NCBI GenBank assembly: GCA_944472135.2
Contig: OX235263.1
Location: forward strand, 87,638,721-87,702,720
Direction: 5' to 3'
Length of the DNA stretch: 64,000 bases
DNA from: Trichobilharzia regenti
Lineage: Eukaryota; Platyhelminthes; Trematoda; Strigeidida; Schistosomatidae
Position 1 is the stretch's first letter. Each line of letters begins with the position of its first letter. The notes beneath the pieces were generated by a model. It was not told the origin of the DNA and did no database searches. It saw only the letters and a list, made by a program, of their open reading frames with translations. Both the position numbers and the translations under genes were made by a program. Shown here one piece after another: positions 58,241 through 64,000 of the stretch.

Positions 58241-60890
58241 GCTCATTGTGTCCCGAAATGAATTTCCACAAAATCCAGGCGAGCTACTGATTTCTGCTGT
58301 AGTAGTCAGAACGATGTAGGCTGACTAGTTGGTGTTAACGGTGACCCGAGTCAGCTGGATGTGGTGAATAGAAACCACAATCTGTTAACCAGAAATCCTG
58401 ACCAGGTTCCAAAACGTGAAGTACGTTTGTCTGGACGTTATTCACGACTATGGAAACAAAGAAAAAAATCCATTCTAACACGTTTTGAAGCCGTTGGAAA
58501 CGGCTTTACAGTAACCTACAACGTAGGTTCAACAACATCGAAGGTTGTAATTGGGAGTTAATTTAACAGAAGACCTTATCCAACCACAGACTGCCATTGT
58601 AAGTATTCACTCCCAAAAGGCGACAAAATGTTGAGAAAGTTTAATTGCATAGAGTGGCATGAATGACACGATAAATACATGTATAAATCAGAACGGTGTA
58701 CATGCAAACATTGTAGTTTATCCTTCAGTGAATTTGAACGCACCACTTTCAAACGGTCAGCGTTGTAGATGCTCTAAATCAGTGTTTAAAAGTATCACAG
58801 ATTGGCGCCCAGAAGACTCACTACTGAGTCAGAATTTATGACCAATATTAGTTGCACTAGGTTGTATGTGACATCTCATACCAAATGGGTAGATTGAAAA
58901 AATTGTAGAATTATTGCAATTGGTCACTTTAAGTCTCAGCAATTCTAAGATCAGTAAGTTTGGGTTGACTCTTAGGTTATGTTTTCAGATGTGTGCACTT
59001 CGTTTCGATACTGTAAAAGAAAATCCGTCTACAGTAGTTCACTATCTATCTTGGTACAAATATCCATTTTATTTATAATGCGGTTGATACAGAAATTCAT
59101 GAAAGTAGACTTCTCTGATGCAATGCCTTCCAGAAACATGAATTTATAATTTAAATAAATTTACGTATATGTATTATTTAGTCTTTTCGTATCTCTTATG
59201 GGAATTATGGATTCAGGGGCTCACCTCCACTTTATTCAGTTCTGTATTACCGCTTTCGAATGTCTACATCTCTGCCAAGAAATCTACCTTTTCTTTCCAC
59301 ATGGTGTTCGTCATGTCACCTTTGAACACTCAAACTGTGGCCTACCAGTCGAACTCTACACGATGAGCAGGCATGTAATGTAAGCTACAAGTCTCTCATG
59401 TATTCATCAAACCACTCTTTCTTTGACAAGTGATAGATTACTGCAATCTATACAGAAGAACCAGTACTCCGATGACTAAGCCTGATTTATGTGAACAAAG
59501 GAATAATTTCGATCAATCTTGCATTGTTTTTATAATATCCTGTCTCTATAATCACAATTTCCACTTTTTGTTCCTTCATATACACCATTCTTAAACAACC
59601 GTCATCATTCTAATCCTGTCCACCATCCATTATTTATGTTCAGTAGTGTACTACCGTTATATTAGCTATAGCTAAAGGCCTATAAATCTTATGCTTGTAC
59701 TCATATTATAATTTTACGGAAGCCAGGTTTTCATAAGCTTACTGTATATCTGCCAATGTATCACTAAACATTAGTTTTTGATTCATTATAATATAATTTA
59801 GATAGTCACACACACTTATTTCTGGTTTGAGTGCTTTAAAGTTCAATTTCACAAGTACTACATTACCTCAAGTTTTCACTTATGCTTCTTGTTCAAAATT
59901 GCCTTGTTGGTATTAGGTGGCAAACAGCGTCTATCAAATTGGAGAATGTGAGGACAGGAATGTGTCACAGCTATTCTCCGATGGTAATCATGTTTATTAG
60001 TCTATCCTTGACTGTCTCAGCATTATTGGATCACCTATTATGCCTCAGCTGCTCACTGCCTACTATCCTGAATCCTAATCCCATCGCATAGGTATTATGC
60101 TGATCTGTAATGAAGCTGTACCTCCTTTAGTGCTGATATTGGTATGGTTATAAACTCCTAATGTCATCTAGTACTTTTGAGCCAAGCTTAGACTAAACAA
60201 TACTGTTTTAAAATATGTATGTTTCTGAAAAAATTTAGACTCTGAAGATGCCCTAACATTCTAATGTCATATTTAACCAATATTGAAAACGAAGTCTTGA
60301 AATATTTCAAAATTACTTGAAATCAGGCTCAGTATCCAATCATGTTGCTCAGTCGACGTTGTGCAGAACATGACTCATCGAAACTGGATAAAACACAGGT
60401 GAGCACTATCCCATGCTCCATTGATCCCATCCAACTAGTTGAAAGTCAGTTTGACTGAACTTTGTGATAGTCACCACACTTGCTCTTGGCGTATGGGAGA
60501 TACTAAAATAGTCTGAAGTAATATCCAAAACTGCAGGAACAATAAAATGGGAGTAGAGCTACTATCAAGTCATCGGCTGACCAACAACAAACTGACCAGT
60601 CCATACACATGTATGCACATCACATTTCCTGTCTTTACTTTGACAACCGCTTTTCTTCTTACTGCATCAAATCCTGGACGCATTTTATCTACTTTGCTCA
60701 CTTTCCAGTATTACTCAATCCTATCAGCAAATCACAATGACTATTTTACGCTTATGATACTTATTTGTATGGTTGTAATTTATGAGAAAAGATTCTCAGT
60801 GATGTCTAGTTAAAATGAATGTCTGACCACATATTGCCTTCCTGTGTGCTCATTCGATTTCGACTGCTTTCCAGAGGAAGGTGTTGTCCT
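58240..60890 (-). repeat. Inverted unit 3: downstream flank of gene C
   Basis: Reverse complement, diverged, of 43060-45400. Matching pairs include 58340-58450 with 45220-45330 and 60440-60590 with 43400-43530. The open frames here (58361-58561, 59169-59366, 59882-60091, 60547-60813) lie in DNA that is noncoding in the other copies. Confidence 0.65.
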
Positions 60891-60935
60891 TCGTTTGAAA
60901 ATAAAAGAAGCTCTGGATAAACTAAGAAAAATCAT

Positions 60936-60941
60936 TTTATT
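60936..60941 (-). terminator. Polyadenylation signal of gene C
   Basis: AATAAA on the minus strand in an aataataaaatga context, homologous to those of genes A and B. Confidence 0.65.
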
Positions 60942-60969
60942 ATTATATTATGCTAAAACTGACTACTTA

Positions 60970-63538
60970 TTTACATTTCAATAAATAAAAATAAACAGCG
61001 CAAACTATTCCACACTGCATGCTGCATGACGACTGTTTCAATTCAGTAGACCTGGGTTTGATCTCTTAAGGGAAGGGAAAAATGCCGAGAAAACATGTTA
61101 TTTTGGTGCAAATTCACTAAAGGGAATATAGTCAGTATGGGTGTGAGCGTTTGGTTTTGGATAGCCCTTTGAACGTTTGTAGAAAAGTTTCCCGTTCTCT
61201 GACAAATATACAATTCGCTTTACAGACAATTGGTGCTTTCGTGCATATAAGACAGTTTTGTTTTAAGTAGATCAGAGTTAAGACGTAAGTTAACAATTGG
61301 ATGCAAGCAGACAGATATTATTGAGTCGACTACAGGTGATACTGTCAACCTGTTCTTACCTGTATTTCCTTCAGAATACCTTTCAAAATTGACTTCAGAT
61401 CTAAATAACAAGAATGGAATAGTGTTGTTGGTGCAATGAGATTTGAAATAAAAGCATATCTCAGAAGGTATCTAGATGGCTCAGTAAAGTGGTGGTTATA
61501 AAACTAGAAGCTGCACCATTCACTATTTCTATTTGCATTTGAATTTAAGAATTCCACACATTGACGTTAACAGAAAATTCACTATACTCACTGGTATTTT
61601 TTAAGAAAGCTCCCAATTCAGCATACATTTTAGACATCAGATCAATTAAACGTTGAACTCCTGGAAAAAGCAAGAGAAGAGAGAGAGCCAAAACAGATTT
61701 ATGTTTGGTCGAACGGACTTGGTGAAATGAAGCTATATGATATAGGGGAGTTTACAAGCTTTGAATAACAACAAACGAGTTTCAGCTTCGTTCCCTTGAA
61801 TTTTCTGGTTAACTAGACATTCTGCAAGAATTGAAGAGTTCTGTTAGACATTCTCAATGTAACTCAGGTTGTAGGAGTTTAATAGAGATTGACTGTCAGT
61901 GTGAATGCGTTCAATTGTCTGTAGGCATATACTAAACACATCGTAATGCTGTAATTATGTCGTTTCTTAATGTTCTCTTTGGGGATATATATATAAGGAT
62001 TTATGCCTTTATTTACAGAGTCTACTCAAACTTATTTATCAGTACTTGCATCCTTTGTTAACATTAACTTACTTGCATCTGTAAGTGAATGTTAAACCAG
62101 AATTACATTGAGTCTATTTTCACGAGAGATGTTACTTCATGAAACTATGTGAAAAATCTGAATATGGATAGTAATATCATTAGACTATTGTACACATGAC
62201 AGAGATTGACAATAAGCTACCTTGAATTTCAGTCCGTGAGAGGAAGGCATTGCAACCTTTATTTCTTGGACCGTATCTCGTTTCTATTCATTGTACATGA
62301 GAAATAAAAATGCCAAAATGTATATAGCTAGTGATGGAAATATAGAAATATGTCTACATTAACGTCCATAAATTTTACTATAATTTTGCAATATGAACTA
62401 ACCTTTCACACGTTCTAAAATTTGTTGTCACCATCACAAGCAGAGAAATAACAAAACCAGAATTTTTTAAAATCTCATTATCTTCTTTGTAGGATATTTA
62501 AGTGTTTATGGAAATTATCAGGATGAGTTAGTTGCATGGATAATTGATAATTTAATGCATTCAGTGAATATTGAAGATTGAACGGAGGAATATTTCAATA
62601 CTACTGACCCCTCAAATAATGACAGCATTTTCCGCTCTCAAATCAAATAGGTCATGACGAAGTGAGAATAAGATGCAGGTGGTTAATTGTCATCGAAACG
62701 TCAAGAGTATAACTAATTGATGTTAAGATTAAACTGATCTGGGTGTAACAACAGAAGACAAGGGCCAGGCAACAGATCGTTTTATTATGAAAATCAACAC
62801 GTATTTATACATCTTTCAACTACATTATTATAGACAAGCGCAGTCATCTGATTGGTTGTTTAGGTAGACAAACGCAGGCTTCTGATTGGTTGTTTCGGGA
62901 TTCCTTGACAAATAGAGTTCTCTCTGCGAATCATATTCTGCCACGTTAACTTTGCTGTGATTGGTTGTTGACTCAGGCTTGTTCATATTTTCTCACGGCC
63001 CATATTAGTGACCTAGACCTTAACGTAGATTAGTGCCAACCAATCGGCTAGCAGACTGCTCTCACCACATGGGGAATTAACAGATGCACTGAAATTCCCT
63101 AAGAGATCAGTTACTCGCCTACGATATTAACTGGCGACTGTTGTATATATTGCAAATTGACAGAGGTTAGAATTCATGAGCCAATGGACCACTACCCAGG
63201 GGCTGAATGATCCTAGAGCTTTCTTTCAAGCCAACAAGATTCTCCCTTCAAACATCAGTGAGTGTATACTACTGAAGAGTTCCAAAGCTTCTCTCTAGTA
63301 TTGACAGGTTTTCCGATGGTTCCCTAACTAATGACAACTGGTGATCAAAGAAGAAAATCATTTAAAAAACCGATAATAATGACAGTTATAATATCAAATA
63401 GCAAGTCTTATGTGGAAGGCATGCAGGCAGACACAAAAAGCATATTTTATTATTAAGAAGTTTCATATCTACTTGTAAACGAATTGATGATCCGCATGGT
63501 CTCAGATATTTCACCGTTAATATTCACTGCTAAACTTC
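60970..63538 (-). CDS. Micro-exon gene C, 3' part (spliced, 5' end outside window)
   Basis: Exons on the minus strand, in transcript order: 63538-63473 (66 nt), 62414-62403 (12 nt), 62283-62221 (63 nt), 62078-62073 (6 nt), 61660-61592 (69 nt), 61400-61360 (41 nt), then an uncertain terminal exon near 61040-60990. Lengths and phases equal those of genes A and B. The 63-nt exon keeps the conserved G-P-R-N-K-G-C-x-A-F-L segment; the 69-nt exon keeps R-V-Q-R-L-I-D-L and K-N-T at its end. For the last exon, an acceptor giving C-G-I-V-C-A-V and about eight more residues before TAA is possible, but an earlier stop cannot be excluded. The missing first seven exons would lie to the right of the window, judged from the spacing in A and B. 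The intron between the first two exons listed holds a solo LTR. Confidence 0.78.
62073..62078 (-). other. 6-nt micro-exon (gene C)
   Basis: On the minus strand the exon is ATGCAA between cacttacag and gtaagtt, identical in sequence to the other two copies. Confidence 0.78.
62403..62414 (-). other. 12-nt micro-exon (gene C)
   Basis: On the minus strand the exon is AACGTGTGAAAG between aaattttag and gttagttc; it adds E-R-V-K in phase 1. Confidence 0.8.
62744..63069 (-). mobile_element. Solo LTR (326 bp) with 4-bp target duplication
   Basis: The segment begins TGTAACAAC and ends CACCACA, giving the TGT...ACA ends of an LTR, and is bordered on each side by tggg (62740-62743, 63070-63073). Read on the minus strand it has three CCAAT boxes (reverse of attggttg near 62850, 62890 and 62965), a TATAAATA element near 62812-62818 and an AATAAA signal at 62786-62781, in the order of an LTR promoter and terminator. 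No internal coding region or second LTR is nearby, so it is a solo LTR left by recombination. The homologous introns of genes A and B lack it. Confidence 0.8.
63160..63345 (-). repeat. SINE relic in intron 8 of gene C
   Basis: On the minus strand the relic opens with gtcattagttagggaacca and closes with ggttagaattcatg-type words around a decayed tRNA-like part (agccaatggaccacta on the plus strand). It is homologous in position to the relics in genes A and B. Confidence 0.55.
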
Positions 63539-63579
63539 CTGAAGAAAATGTCAAAATGAATGGATGTACATTTTTATTT

Positions 63580-64000
63580 ACAGTTCTACGATTGAGGGAG
63601 AAATACACTAGTTTGATGAATGTTTGATAGTTGGTTTCTCTGGTATTCACTGAGATTTCGAAAAAGTGGTAAACTGGAACATCTATTTCTATCCTGGTTC
63701 AATATACTTGGTAGTAATGGAACTTAATTATGCGTCAATATGAAATCCTGAAAGACAGCTGATCAGTGTCGTAATAAATTTTTCATCTAATTTGAAAGCA
63801 AAGCAACAAAGGGACATGATTTTGGATGATTGTAGGCGAACAGCCAAAAGCCCTTGACCCAAATTTGGTGTCAGTTGGCAGTCAACAGCCTGCATGTCGT
63901 ATTCGGAGTCTTGAAGGAATTCATGTCTCTCTGAGATTGAAAGACTAGTCATTCAGTTCTACAGTCAGAGACATCTTCAATCAGCTGTCCGGGCTCGTGA
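63580..64000 (-). other. Intron 7 of gene C
   Basis: The stretch aligns on the minus strand with intron 7 of gene A (10500-10700) and of gene B (40230-40500). The open frame at 63728-63952 is inside this homology, is broken in the other copies and is not treated as coding. Confidence 0.6.

Noticed and set aside
58361..58561. 66-codon frame with a charged N-terminal half
   Set aside because: It is in the inverted unit 3 flank; the unit 2 counterpart near 45200-45330 is interrupted, and I could not tie it to any element domain.
63728..63952. 74-codon minus-strand open frame near the right edge
   Set aside because: It lies in intron 7 homology shared with genes A and B, where the frame is not maintained and splice signals are absent.

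Overview
The window is AT-rich, intron-rich and repeat-dense nuclear DNA of a parasitic flatworm, almost certainly a blood fluke (Schistosoma) or close relative. Four things point there: genes built from tiny in-frame exons behind a signal-peptide exon (the micro-exon gene or MEG architecture of schistosomes), an RTE-type non-LTR element, CR1-like non-LTR elements, and an Smalpha-like tRNA-derived SINE carrying a degenerate hammerhead ribozyme. No bacterial-type operon, CRISPR array, rRNA gene or convincing functional tRNA was seen. Long open frames are few and all belong to transposable elements. The host genes are invisible to ORF scanning because their exons are 6 to 70 bases long.

The central content is three paralogous MEG-like genes. 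Gene A (+, 6602-13020) has 14 proposed exons. Gene B (+, 34968-about 42970) has the same order with one exon fewer. Gene C (-, from beyond 64000 down to about 60936) shows the last seven exons, and its 5' half lies outside the window. Each paralog has a 12-nt exon and a 6-nt exon at the same place. Every internal exon from exon 2 to exon 12 is a multiple of three and phase 1 to phase 1, so any of them could be skipped without breaking the frame. The predicted products start with a signal peptide and continue as a short hydrophilic secreted chain.

The genes sit in large duplicated blocks: about 5.6-20.7 kb (unit 1), about 33.9-56.8 kb (unit 2, swollen by later insertions), and an inverted, partly visible unit 3 from about 58.2 kb to the right edge. 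Paralog-specific insertions postdate the duplication: an inverted-repeat Penelope-like element with target-site duplication in gene B, a 326-bp solo LTR with 4-bp target duplication in gene C, and a 3.2-kb CR1-like element inside an older CR1 relic in unit 2. An older SINE relic is shared by intron 8 of all three genes and so predates the duplication.

Layout: 0-0.6 kb Penelope-like fragment; 0.6-5.6 kb mostly unassigned, with an inverted copy of the MEG upstream region and a ribozyme-like inverted repeat; 5.6-13.1 kb gene A; 13.1-21 kb downstream duplicated DNA with RTE and CR1 relics; 21.8-24.9 kb nearly complete RTE element (-); 25-33.8 kb SINE, RTE and CR1 debris; 33.9-43.1 kb gene B; 43-51.7 kb duplicated and unassigned DNA with a BEL/Pao integrase relic; 51.7-56 kb nested CR1 elements; 57-60.9 kb downstream DNA of gene C; 60.9-64 kb gene C. 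Exon models rest on splice-site reading and three-way comparison by eye. The first exon and internal exons are well supported; the terminal coding exon of each gene is uncertain.
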